Assembly: GCA_016934335.1 (NCBI GenBank)
Contig: JAFGTC010000037.1
Span: 1 to 64,000, forward strand
Origin: Candidatus Omnitrophota bacterium
GTDB lineage: Bacteria; Hinthialibacterota; Hinthialibacteria; Hinthialibacterales; Hinthialibacteraceae
DNA length: 64,000 bases
Direction of reading: 5' to 3'
Part shown: positions 37,329-45,855 of the stretch, one piece after another
Numbering within the stretch: the stretch's first letter is position 1
Layout: each line of letters opens with the position of its first letter
Position numbers and translations under genes: made by a program
Notes under the pieces: model-generated
The model's database searches: none
The model's input: only the letters and a program-made list of their open reading frames with translations
Told to the model about the DNA's origin: nothing

Positions 37329-37382
37329 GATCCAGGAGGGAAAGGCTGCGTATTTGTGTTTTTGTAGTAGGATTTTCGTCTC

Positions 37383-37832
37383 TTATTCAATGAGACTTTC
37401 TACTGTAGATTTTGAGGATCTATCGTACATGGGGAGGTCTTCTTGGCATGACGGATCAGACTCGATGGATTTAAATAAAGTCTTCAAATCGTTTGGATCG
37501 GCGGGGCGCTGAATCAGTTCGACTTGCTCACTGTTTTCCAGAGGATCGGTCTCTATCGAACCGATTTCGTCGTACAACACTATGATTCTGACATTCGGCT
37601 GCAGGCCGCGCAGCAGCCAAATTCGAAAAGTGGGATGCGGCAGTTCCTCCGACTGACCAAGGATGCAGGCGTGGAATTGGGTATTTCGCGCTTCGCTCCA
37701 TAAATCCATATCATTTTTTACCGTATAGATTTCTCCCTCTTTGGAGATGATCAATTCTCTCAAATCATCGATCTCTTCATCATTAAGACCCATCGTTAAA
37801 ACTCGCAGCGTATCGCGATCAAAAGCAATCAT
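37383..37832 (-). CDS. Protein of unknown function, possible receiver-like fold
   Basis: The 149-residue acidic protein is not recognised. Predicted alternation of strands and helices (RVLTMGLNDEEIDDLRELI, HACILGQ, VRIIVLYDEIG, VELIQRPADPNDLKTLFKSI) resembles a response-regulator receiver fold. The usual phospho-Asp and the Lys of the family are not evident, and C-terminal residues look disordered. GAGGTG lies 8 nt before the ATG, and a terminator follows, so it looks like a real single-gene unit. A degenerate receiver or scaffold role is a guess. Confidence 0.6.
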   Translation of the reverse strand: MIAFDRDTLRVLTMGLNDEEIDDLRELIISKEGEIYTVKNDMDLWSEARNTQFHACILGQSEELPHPTFRIWLLRGLQPNVRIIVLYDEIGSIETDPLENSEQVELIQRPADPNDLKTLFKSIESDPSCQEDLPMYDRSSKSTVESLIE

Positions 37833-37983
37833 GATTTTTCACCTCGATGTCGGCTTCCTGCTCGTCAAATTACAGAGCAGCATAATTAAGTACGTCTATT
37901 TTAGAAGTTATTACGCCGGCGAGTTTTTGTCAGCCTGTCAGCCTCTTTGAGACAATTTTTTGCATAATTTTTTTATCCCAAAT

Positions 37984-38014
37984 GGAAAAAGGGCGATCAG
38001 ACCGCCCTTTTTCC
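37984..38014. terminator. Bidirectional hairpin terminator
   Basis: GGAAAAAGGGCG (37984-37995) pairs perfectly with CGCCCTTTTTCC (38003-38014) around a 7-nt loop, giving an A/T-flanked GC stem usable on both strands. It lies 36 nt past the stop of the leftward Gfo/Idh gene at 38051. Confidence 0.7.
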
Positions 38015-38050
38015 GGTAAATTGAATCGATGTTTAGGTTGTATTTATCAC

Positions 38051-39307
38051 TCATCCATAAAGGATTTCTCGTTTTTGAGGATCGTATTTCAGCCTTTTCC
38101 CGACGCGATTGGATTCCGCAACCATAATCCCCGCCACGGAATGCGACAATCCATATTCGATGCTGCAGCATGGATCTTCGCGCGTGCGTATGCACTCCAG
38201 CCAATTGCGCATATGGCTGGCGACATTTTTCACGGGTTCCAGCGTCTTGGCTTCTTGTATTTGCTCGTCTCCTGCGCCGCCGTCGCCCGATAGAATGCGT
38301 TTTTGAACGTCCAATTTTCCATTTGTGCCGTAAACGATGAAATGAGTGTCCGCCGAATTGCATAAACTCATGGAAATATTCAATTGGAATCCGGATGGGT
38401 AATCGAGAATTGCGCTCAAAGTATCGGCCGTCTCGCGGTCGTCGTCGGGATCGTCCTGATTCCACAATAACACCGCCGCGCTGGCTGTTACTTCATAGGG
38501 AAACAGATCTTGCATATACCAGGCCACTGCATTGAGATAATGCGAAAGCCACAGGCCGGGCAGACCGTTTGTGTAATCCCGGTAGAGATACCATCGTTTG
38601 AAGCGTTTGGCGCTGAACGGCTTTTTGGCGTGATGCAATTGGAATAAATCCCAATTGACGTCGTCTTTTTTCACATCGGAATAATCTTTTCGCCACCGGG
38701 GCTGGATAAAATTTTGCGCAATGGAGATTCGGGTTATTTTCCCTAAAACGCCGGAATGGACGGCATTGGCGCCTGCAATGTAATTTCCATCGCTGCGCCA
38801 CTGGGCGCCGATCTGTACAACGCGCTTATTGGCGCGCACGGCGTTGACCGCCGCAACGCCTTCTTTTAAGTCGACGGCGAAAGGTTTTTCGCAGTATCCA
38901 TCCTTGCCCGCTTCCGCCGCTTCCTTCAAAATCTTGGCGTGGCTGAAATCGGGCGTGGCAATGACTACGGCGTCCACGCTCGGATCGTTGAGTATATCTT
39001 CATAATTCTCAACCGCTTTAGGCGCGGTTTTCTGGCCTCTGCTTTGCGCCGAAGCAACCGCGCGATCTCTCGCAATGCTCCAGACGTCGCAGACGTGACT
39101 CAACTCCACGCCCATATCTTGGCATTGAATGATATCGGGAATATGCTGGCTGCCGCGAACTCCACAGCCGATGACGGCTATTCGAATGCGATTATTCGCT
39201 CCCACTGTTGATAAGGTTTGAATCCCCGGAAAACCCGCCGCTCCCACGGCAAGCGCTGTTCGATGAAAATCTCTCCGCTTCAAGGTCTCTCTCCATTCTT
39301 TTCTCAT
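38051..39307 (-). CDS. Gfo/Idh/MocA-family oxidoreductase, twin-arginine start
   Basis: The 418-residue protein has a Tat-like N-terminus (KRRDFHRTALAVGAAGFPG), a Rossmann fold (IAVIGCGVRGSQHI, SHVCDVW) and an intact E-K-P at Glu140. WNQDDPDDDRETADTLSAILDYPSGFQLNIS and GKLDVQKRIL belong to the substrate domain. It differs from the two paralogues at 1486 and 3930 in the central blocks, so it is a separate subfamily. The start is uncertain: ATG39307 lacks a clear SD, while TTG39283 follows GGAGAGAG. It ends 36 nt before a strong hairpin terminator. Sugar substrate unknown. Confidence 0.9.
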   Translation of the reverse strand: MRKEWRETLKRRDFHRTALAVGAAGFPGIQTLSTVGANNRIRIAVIGCGVRGSQHIPDIIQCQDMGVELSHVCDVWSIARDRAVASAQSRGQKTAPKAVENYEDILNDPSVDAVVIATPDFSHAKILKEAAEAGKDGYCEKPFAVDLKEGVAAVNAVRANKRVVQIGAQWRSDGNYIAGANAVHSGVLGKITRISIAQNFIQPRWRKDYSDVKKDDVNWDLFQLHHAKKPFSAKRFKRWYLYRDYTNGLPGLWLSHYLNAVAWYMQDLFPYEVTASAAVLLWNQDDPDDDRETADTLSAILDYPSGFQLNISMSLCNSADTHFIVYGTNGKLDVQKRILSGDGGAGDEQIQEAKTLEPVKNVASHMRNWLECIRTREDPCCSIEYGLSHSVAGIMVAESNRVGKRLKYDPQKREILYG

Positions 39308-39400
39308 AGGATATAGATAAATCAAATCCAAATGTTGCATCGCGGAAAACCGCAAGTACTATGAAGATATCAAACTTAAACAGTCTTAGGGAAGGGTGAA

Positions 39401-40297
39401 TTGGTGAATTCTTCTAAATCGTCGCCTCCGTTTGTTCTTCAGTCAGGAAAATCCAGAAATGTCATTTTCGAGACGCCGCATCTTGGACGAGCGACGCCTG
39501 ACGAATTGCAGCGCCATTCCAAACTCGTCGAAGCGGCGGCGCGGCGTTGGGATAATCATATCGATCGCGCCGGCGAAATGATGCTGTCGGAAGTCGGCGG
39601 GGAATGGATTGGTTCGGTTTATTCGCGAATGGTTGTTGATTTAAACCGGGGGCCCGATCGGGTGGATTCGCGCGTTTCCCCCGATTGGCCGGGAGCGAGA
39701 ATCTACGAAGACGGAGGCGTGATTGTTCCCTTTGTAAAAAATAAAACGGTTCTAAACGCTCTTTACGAGAATCCGCTGAATCCCGAAGAAATCGAACATC
39801 GACTCAAACTGTACTGGTTTCCATTCCACGATCAGTTGCAAGCGCGCATCGATGCAATTCTGCATCGATTTGGACATGCGATCCTGATCAGTTTGCACAG
39901 CGCCGAACCGGAGCCGGAACACTGTCAAGGCGATATGCCTGTCATTTATCTTGGAACGGGCAACGGATCGACATGCGATGCCGGAATGCTCAGCATTATT
40001 CGGACTGTCCTGGAAAAGAGCAATATTCGGGTGATTTCGGAATTGTATTATCAGGGAGCGTTCACTACCCAGGCCTATCGGAAAGATCCCCATGTTCACG
40101 CTGTCCAAATTGAACTGGACCGGAGGTTTATGAAAACGGATGCTGAAATAAAACGGCAGTTAGAACCGCTCGCGGCAGCTCTTCAAAGCGTATCTACCGG
40201 CGGCGTCGGGATCGCTCCGTCTTCTTCACGCGCTAAGCGTCTTTCGGTAAGACGAACGTATATCGACCCCCTGACAGGAGACGTCCTCCCTTATTGA
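39401..40297 (+). CDS. N-formylglutamate amidohydrolase family protein
   Basis: The 298-residue protein matches the FGase family: NVIFETPHLGRA near residue 20, HIDRAGEMML, then YSRMVVDLNRGPD, followed by ALYENPLNPEEIEHRL and ILISLHSAEPEPE. The metal ligands expected from His/Glu (PH, HSAE) are visible. Classical members release formate from N-formylglutamate in histidine breakdown; many homologues act on other N-formyl or carboxylate amides. GGGAAGGG lies upstream; either TTG39401 or GTG39404 could be the start, the latter with better spacing. No hut genes are near. Confidence 0.88.
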   Translation: MVNSSKSSPPFVLQSGKSRNVIFETPHLGRATPDELQRHSKLVEAAARRWDNHIDRAGEMMLSEVGGEWIGSVYSRMVVDLNRGPDRVDSRVSPDWPGARIYEDGGVIVPFVKNKTVLNALYENPLNPEEIEHRLKLYWFPFHDQLQARIDAILHRFGHAILISLHSAEPEPEHCQGDMPVIYLGTGNGSTCDAGMLSIIRTVLEKSNIRVISELYYQGAFTTQAYRKDPHVHAVQIELDRRFMKTDAEIKRQLEPLAAALQSVSTGGVGIAPSSSRAKRLSVRRTYIDPLTGDVLPY

Positions 40298-40335
40298 TCT
40301 TTTTCTCTGACAGAATGATATAACCGGATAATTTT

Positions 40336-41664
40336 TCAGGCCGTTAATGTGGATATTTCTTTCTCCATCGCTCGAGCCAATCGTTTGTAGCCTTCCTGCA
40401 GCGCTTGTTCTCCGATCATGCCATAGGATAGTCGCATGGCGGATGATCTTTTCGATTCAGGGCGATCGGAGGAATAACAGAGATCTCCCGGCACATAGAG
40501 TACTTTTTCTTGAAGCGCCGTTTGGAAGAAATGACCTTTTGCGCTCGTATCAACAGCTTCGGGCAAGACAACCCATGTATAAAAGCCGCCGCTGGGACGA
40601 AGCCACTTCGCTTCCGGCGGAAAATATTTTTCAAGAACGTTTAACGCAATATCTCGTTTGCGCCGATAGATGCTCTGAAGCGTTTTTAGGTGCTGATCGA
40701 ATAAACCGGATTGCATGACGGTTTTTATAATTTGCTGCGCCATATTGCTGCTGCCGAAATCATGATTTCCTTTTATATCAATCATTTTATCGATCAGCTC
40801 TTTCGGCCCGACGCCAAATCCCAAACGGAGCCCCGGCGACAAAGATTTGGAAAAAGATTCCGTATAAAGGATTTGTTGATTTGAATCATCGAATCGTTTG
40901 ATAGGATGAGGGCATTCTCCATCAATAACCAACCGGCGATAGGCTGCATCCTCTACCAATAAAATGGGGAATCCGCCGTCTCGATATCGCTGAAGAATCG
41001 ACAGAATCTGTCTTCGACGCTCCTGAGGCAGAGTGACGCCTAAAGGATTCGTCGCATAACTCATCAAATAGAGCATCTTCACGCGAGATAATCGTTTTTC
41101 TCGCTTCAATTGTTCCAGGCATTCTTCCAAACGTTCGGGAATCAAACCGTGTTCATCCGTATCAATTCCAATCGTTTGCGCGCCCCGCGATTTGAAAACG
41201 CCTAAAACAACAAAATAGGTAGGCGCCTCAAGAAGAACTATGTCTTCTTCATCCAGCAGCGCCTCCGCCGCCAGATAGAGTATTTGCTGAGAACCCGAGC
41301 CGACGAGACAATGGGATGCATCGATTTCGCTGTTAGAAGAAATGACCTGTTCGCGGCGCAGCCGATCGATGAGTTTGATTCGGAATTCCAAGTCGCCTTG
41401 AGTCGTGCCGTATTGCAGCGCCGCGCGCCCGTTTTGTGCCTGCTCCATCACTTCGCGCAACAATCCGGCAAACTCTTCATGAGGCAAAGATTCCTGATCG
41501 ACAAATCCCGCCGCTAATGAGATGATGTCCGGATCTTCGAGCGCCTGCGCCATGAGCCAATTGATTTCCGGCGGCAGCGTCCGCCGGGCGACGGTCGAAA
41601 ACCTTTGGCGCCAATTGAACGTTGCATTACTATATGCTGATTGACGATTTTGCACTGAAACCAT
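40336..41664 (-). CDS. PLP-dependent class I/II aminotransferase (LysN/MocR-core-like)
   Basis: The 442-residue protein is a fold-type I aminotransferase. It shows PDIISLAAGFVDQESLP at the start, GSGSQQILYLAAEALLDEEDIVLLEAPTYFV, LYLMSYATNPLGVTL, LLVEDAAYRRL with the ring-stacking Asp, and the Schiff-base lysine in TESFSKSLSPGLRLGFGVGP. The C-terminus has RPSGGFYTWV. It resembles 2-aminoadipate or multi-substrate aminotransferases without a GntR domain. ATG41664 is chosen because GAGGA lies 6-7 nt upstream. It is divergent from the membrane protein gene at 41705, with 40 nt between starts. Confidence 0.93.
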   Translation of the reverse strand: MVSVQNRQSAYSNATFNWRQRFSTVARRTLPPEINWLMAQALEDPDIISLAAGFVDQESLPHEEFAGLLREVMEQAQNGRAALQYGTTQGDLEFRIKLIDRLRREQVISSNSEIDASHCLVGSGSQQILYLAAEALLDEEDIVLLEAPTYFVVLGVFKSRGAQTIGIDTDEHGLIPERLEECLEQLKREKRLSRVKMLYLMSYATNPLGVTLPQERRRQILSILQRYRDGGFPILLVEDAAYRRLVIDGECPHPIKRFDDSNQQILYTESFSKSLSPGLRLGFGVGPKELIDKMIDIKGNHDFGSSNMAQQIIKTVMQSGLFDQHLKTLQSIYRRKRDIALNVLEKYFPPEAKWLRPSGGFYTWVVLPEAVDTSAKGHFFQTALQEKVLYVPGDLCYSSDRPESKRSSAMRLSYGMIGEQALQEGYKRLARAMEKEISTLTA

Positions 41665-41704
41665 TATCATCCTCATTAATAAAGAAAATACAGGATTATT
41701 TTAC

Positions 41705-42547
41705 ATGATTATGAAACGATTGTCTCCAAACATTTTATTGTTGGGTTTAGGATTCTCGCTTTTTCTTCTGTTCATGTCGATTATTTTACAGGCGGGAGGG
41801 TTAATGCCCAGCCTTTCGCCGTTGTGGTATAAAATTTATTTCAGTTTATTGGGCATCATGTTCTTTTGGTGGCCGTTCGATATGCTGATCCATTGGGACA
41901 AGCGCACCCCCGCCTCCCTGGAAAAAGATAAATATATTGCCATGGCGGCCGGAACGATCATTCTGATTGTCTTCCCGGTTCATTGGTTTCAGACGCCCTT
42001 GTGGCCCACCGTGGGCGTCGCGGTGTTTACGGCTATTGTGCTGCCAGGCCTCTTTACGATTCTTGCTCGCGCCCATTCTCGTAAAATCACCATCGATCCG
42101 AAGAGTATTTTGCATATTGGGATGAAATCCCCGCGAGCCTCCGAATTTCTGCAATACTTCCCAGGCGCGCATTGTTACGTGTTTGGGCTTTCGAAAATGG
42201 ACGGCGACCGGGCTCATGTCATTTTCCATCACAGGTCCCCTTACGAAGAAATAGAAGGCGCGCAGATCGACTATGTTTTAGATATTGGAGTCGACCGGCG
42301 CCTGGGCATCCATATCGGCGGAAAGGAGCAATTGCAGTGCTACTTTTTTGTGAATGGCGATGATGGCGCTCAGGTGGGCTTTCTTCCTTCCGCCAATATC
42401 GGCCGCGCATTGGATTACGGTTTTTCCGAGTCGGAACTGGAGCGCGCCATCGAAGAAGCGGAATCCGCCGATCAGCGTTGGGGCGTCATCGGCGACAAGC
42501 CTCTCATTGTTCAGCATTATCCCGGGAACTTTGTAAAAATCAGATAA
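41705..42547 (+). CDS. Membrane protein of unknown function
   Basis: The 280-residue protein has four predicted membrane helices in the first 125 residues (ILLLGLGFSLFLLFMSIIL, WYKIYFSLLGIMFFWWPFDML, YIAMAAGTIILIVFPVHWF, TVGVAVFTAIVLPGLFTIL). A soluble C-terminal domain of about 150 residues follows (HIGMKSPRASEFLQYFPGAHCYVFGL ... YEEIEGAQIDYVLDIGVDRRLGIHIGG). No family was recognised. AGGATT precedes ATG41705. A 16-nt gap separates it from the phosphoesterase-cytochrome gene, which in turn overlaps the GT-C gene, so it belongs to a three-gene operon. Confidence 0.65.
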   Translation: MIMKRLSPNILLLGLGFSLFLLFMSIILQAGGLMPSLSPLWYKIYFSLLGIMFFWWPFDMLIHWDKRTPASLEKDKYIAMAAGTIILIVFPVHWFQTPLWPTVGVAVFTAIVLPGLFTILARAHSRKITIDPKSILHIGMKSPRASEFLQYFPGAHCYVFGLSKMDGDRAHVIFHHRSPYEEIEGAQIDYVLDIGVDRRLGIHIGGKEQLQCYFFVNGDDGAQVGFLPSANIGRALDYGFSESELERAIEEAESADQRWGVIGDKPLIVQHYPGNFVKIR

Positions 42548-42563
42548 TTGATTAGGAATGGTT

Positions 42564-43907
42564 ATGAAATTTAGTGGATGGACTGGATTATTCGCCGTCG
42601 TGATCGGCGTATGCGCCTGGAGTGATACGGTTACAATTTTTGCTACATGTAAGACCTTAGGACGTTTGGAGCAGTGCGGATGTTCTACGGATATCGAAGG
42701 CGGTTTGGAGGCGCGGGCGGGATTTCTTGAACGCGCTCGAAAAGAAGAGCCGGATGCGATCTTGGTGGATTTAGGCGGTTTTATGCCCCTGCGTCATGAA
42801 AAAAAGAAAAAAGAATTCCTGCTGCCGGATGAAGATTCGGTCAACGCCGCCGTGGGGCAAACCAACCTGGGTGGGATGAATCTCCTTCAATACGATGTTG
42901 TTTTATGCGGCCCCGGTGATTTGGATTACGGTTCAGCCGTTTTAGAGCCGGCTTTTCCGTCAAAGGATGTTTTCCTTGGCTCTGACGTCGAATCGGACGA
43001 AAACTGGTTATTGCCCTATAAAATAATTCAACGCAATGGTCTGAAGATCGGCTTCGTTGGAGCGTCTTCCCTTTTGGAAAAGAAGCAGCGAATCAACCGC
43101 GAGTTTACGTTTCTTCCCGCCGGAGAATCCATCCCGCCCATAGTGCGGCGTCTTCGTCGAGATGAAAATGTGGACGCCGTCGTCTTATTGGCGCATGAAC
43201 CGCCGCCGACGGTTCAGCGTTGGTTTTCCGGTTATAAAGGCCCTCGAATCGATCTAGTCATAGCCCTCGATTTTGGCATTCGGATTGAAAAGGCGGGAGA
43301 TGCCTATTTGACCAACGCTCCGGGCAAAGGGCGCGCCGTCGGCAAGATTGTCATGGACATCAAAAAGGGGGAGGGAATTCAAGATGTCCAATATCAGCGA
43401 ATCCCCATGTATCCCAGTAAATATTCTAACGATGCAATGCGGAATTTCCTTTATCGATCTTATACCGGCATGGTGAATGCTCTCAATCTCAACGACGATT
43501 CGTTGGAAATTCAAAATGATGGAGAAAACGGTTATCTCGGAGCGAAAATCTGTATGGGCTGCCATATTGATGAATATGAACAATGGAAGAAAACACGTCA
43601 CGCTTCCGCTTTCTTCGAACTTCTAGAGCAAACCCGGCATTGGATTCCTGAATGCGTGAAATGCCATGTCACCGGTTTTGAACATCCGGAGGGATTCAAG
43701 CAATTTCCCCAATCGGATCATTTAATGCATGTGCAATGCGAGACGTGTCATGGCCCCGGACGCCGGCATGTTGATGAATATGGAATGGGGCATATAAAAC
43801 TGACGCCTGAAAAATCGTTGTGCGTAAAGTGTCATACCCCGGAATTCAGTCCCCAATTCGATTCGATGTTTGACCTTTATTATAAACAAACCTTACATCA
43901 AGAATGA
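42564..43907 (+). CDS. Metallophosphoesterase-like domain fused to tetrahaem cytochrome c
   Basis: The 447-residue protein has a signal peptide (WTGLFAVVIGVCAW). A 5'-nucleotidase/calcineurin-like domain follows (about 28-310, with CGCSTDIEGGLEARAGFLERAR, ILVDLGGF, LCGPGDLDYG and VVLLAHEP). The C-terminal domain holds four CxxCH haem sites at Cys330, Cys364, Cys392 and Cys420, spaced like cytochrome c554-type domains (ICMGCHIDEYEQWKKTRHASAF). It is predicted periplasmic. The classical DxH/GNHD metal motifs are not fully preserved, so hydrolysis is uncertain. ATG42564 lies 6 nt after AGGA. Its end overlaps the next start by 4 nt. Confidence 0.88.
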   Translation: MKFSGWTGLFAVVIGVCAWSDTVTIFATCKTLGRLEQCGCSTDIEGGLEARAGFLERARKEEPDAILVDLGGFMPLRHEKKKKEFLLPDEDSVNAAVGQTNLGGMNLLQYDVVLCGPGDLDYGSAVLEPAFPSKDVFLGSDVESDENWLLPYKIIQRNGLKIGFVGASSLLEKKQRINREFTFLPAGESIPPIVRRLRRDENVDAVVLLAHEPPPTVQRWFSGYKGPRIDLVIALDFGIRIEKAGDAYLTNAPGKGRAVGKIVMDIKKGEGIQDVQYQRIPMYPSKYSNDAMRNFLYRSYTGMVNALNLNDDSLEIQNDGENGYLGAKICMGCHIDEYEQWKKTRHASAFFELLEQTRHWIPECVKCHVTGFEHPEGFKQFPQSDHLMHVQCETCHGPGRRHVDEYGMGHIKLTPEKSLCVKCHTPEFSPQFDSMFDLYYKQTLHQE

Positions 43908-45628
43908 TTTCATTATACGAACGGATGAAACAAATCATGTCGCAGCGCAGCAATAACGAACGGCGGCCGCCATTGGCCGAATTCATCGTTGTCGGCTTGA
44001 TTATGCTGACTGCCATACTGCTGCGAATTGATTATCTGAATGAATATTTGACGGAATTTCCCGATGCGCGTCATCCGCTCAACGATGCGCGCATGTATTG
44101 GGAGATGGGGCGGGAAATCTATCAGCAAGGCGTCTTGCTGCCCAATGAAGGCCCCTATTATCAAGCCCCCCTTTATTCCTATGCGCTGGCGCTGCTGCAT
44201 CACGCCGGCATTCATCGAATTGAATCTGTGTTGCGCATCCAGGGGTTTATCGGCGTCTTTTCTGTATTTCTTGTATACCTTATCGCAAGAATGACTCTGC
44301 CTTGGCGCTGGGCGTGCGCGCCCGCTTTGTTATACGCAATCTCTCATTATGCTCTTTTCTTCGAAAGCAAACTATTGGCCGCTGCGCTGGGCAATCACTT
44401 GTTTTTATGGTTTGCCTTTTTCTATATCCTTTGGATCAAACGGCAAAAGATCGGCTGGTTGATCGCAGGCGCGTTCATCTATAGTCTGGCGGTTTTATGC
44501 CGAGCAAATTTGATCTTTGCGCTTCCATTTCTGATTCTCCATGTTTCAGGCCCCTGGCGCCCTTTTCTCTTATGGAGAAAGAATCTTTCCAAAAGATTGG
44601 CCCTCGCCTTCATATTTACAAGCGTATTTTTGATCGGCGCATCGCCGGCGGCTCTTCGAAATTATTTCATTGGCGGCAGTTTTGTTCCCATCAGCGCCAA
44701 CTCGGGCGTCACTCTTTACATGGGAACCAACAGCCGGGCGCAGGGAGGCTTGGGCCCGGTCGAGGGCCTTTCCAACGATATCGAACAGCAAAAATTTGGT
44801 AGCATCGAACTGGCTTCGAAACTGGCGGGCAAAAAACTCTCTCCCTCGGAAGCATCGTCGTTTTGGATTCGAAAAACGGAGGCGTGGATTGTTGAAAATC
44901 CAAGTGAATTTCTCGTTTTAGAAGTCAAAAAACTCCTATGGGCCTTTTATGTCGAACCGCCGGCCGTTAATTATTCGGCCCATTTTGAGATGCAGCGGCT
45001 CCCTTTTCTTCGCGTATTATCCTGGTTCACGGCGTTGGCGCTTTTTCTGGGAATTTTAGGCTTGCCGTTTTTACTATTTTATAATAGTAAAAGATCCGAT
45101 GATCGTATTCCATCTTTCTTATTGAGTCTGATTGCCGGCTATGTCTTGTTATCCCTGGTTTTTTATGCTTCGGATCGATTTTTGGCCTCTATGCTGCCCA
45201 TTTTCGCTCTGATTGGCGTGATGTTTATTCAGAAAATGTGCGCTTCCTCTTTTAAATTGATAGTTTTGAAAGAGAAAACGAACTTCTTTCGAAGATGCGC
45301 GATCTTATGTCTTCTTTTGGCCGCGGTAATGACCTTCAATCCTTTTCTAAGTTGGAATAAACAGCGTGAGATCGGCATGGGCTGGTACAACTTGGGCGTA
45401 TTTTATACAAACAACAAAATGGATGACGATGCGTTTCAGGCTTATCTCGAAGCGCAGAAGCATATTCCCGATTTTCCCCCCTTGCTGCTGAATCTTGGCG
45501 TCTTTTATGCAGAACGAGGCGATTTGGAAAGATCGACGCAACTTTTTCAACGCGTAATGGAATTGGATCCCGACAACACGCAAGCTCTAAAGAACCTCCG
45601 CATCAATCAACAGCGCATGATGCCGTGA
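43904..45628 (+). CDS. GT-C membrane glycosyltransferase with C-terminal TPR
   Basis: The 574-residue protein begins with a membrane helix. A periplasmic loop follows with FPDARHPLNDARMYWEMGREIYQQG, where GT-C enzymes place acidic residues. About 10 more helices (for example WACAPALLYAISHYALFF and RIQGFIGVFSVFLVYLIARM) resemble the PMT/ArnT fold. The C-terminal 80 residues form two TPR-like repeats (GWYNLGVFYTNNKMDDDAFQAYLEAQKH, LLLNLGVFYAERGDLERSTQLFQRVMELDPDNTQA). Start ATG43904 overlaps the upstream stop as ATGA. The TPR could recruit partner proteins. Sugar and acceptor unknown. Confidence 0.8.
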   Translation: MISLYERMKQIMSQRSNNERRPPLAEFIVVGLIMLTAILLRIDYLNEYLTEFPDARHPLNDARMYWEMGREIYQQGVLLPNEGPYYQAPLYSYALALLHHAGIHRIESVLRIQGFIGVFSVFLVYLIARMTLPWRWACAPALLYAISHYALFFESKLLAAALGNHLFLWFAFFYILWIKRQKIGWLIAGAFIYSLAVLCRANLIFALPFLILHVSGPWRPFLLWRKNLSKRLALAFIFTSVFLIGASPAALRNYFIGGSFVPISANSGVTLYMGTNSRAQGGLGPVEGLSNDIEQQKFGSIELASKLAGKKLSPSEASSFWIRKTEAWIVENPSEFLVLEVKKLLWAFYVEPPAVNYSAHFEMQRLPFLRVLSWFTALALFLGILGLPFLLFYNSKRSDDRIPSFLLSLIAGYVLLSLVFYASDRFLASMLPIFALIGVMFIQKMCASSFKLIVLKEKTNFFRRCAILCLLLAAVMTFNPFLSWNKQREIGMGWYNLGVFYTNNKMDDDAFQAYLEAQKHIPDFPPLLLNLGVFYAERGDLERSTQLFQRVMELDPDNTQALKNLRINQQRMMP

Positions 45629-45741
45629 TCACATGTTCATATTTTGCGCAGCGTCTTTGAGGCGCATTTTCGTAATCTTGCTTAAATCAAACGGTTAAAT
45701 GAATCATTCTGCGAATCCCATGAAAAACCTTTCCGCTTTTT

Positions 45742-45770
45742 TTGACAAAGAAATAGCTGTAAAATACTTT
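45742..45770 (+). promoter_or_regulatory. Candidate promoter of ftsK
   Basis: A perfect TTGACA (45742-45747), a 17-nt spacer and TACTTT (45765-45770) form a sigma-70-like promoter about 85 nt before the start codon. The -10 is weak, so confidence is moderate. Confidence 0.45.
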
Positions 45771-45855
45771 GCTCCACGAGGTTAGGGATATTTTCCTAAT
45801 GGGAATGCTTAATCTATTCCGATGATTGGTCGATACTGGAGCGAGGGGGAGCCGT

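Noticed and set aside
45645-45666. Possible terminator TGCGC...GCGCA after the GT-C/TPR gene
   Set aside because: The stem is only 5 bp with a 12-nt loop and four T residues; too weak to call.
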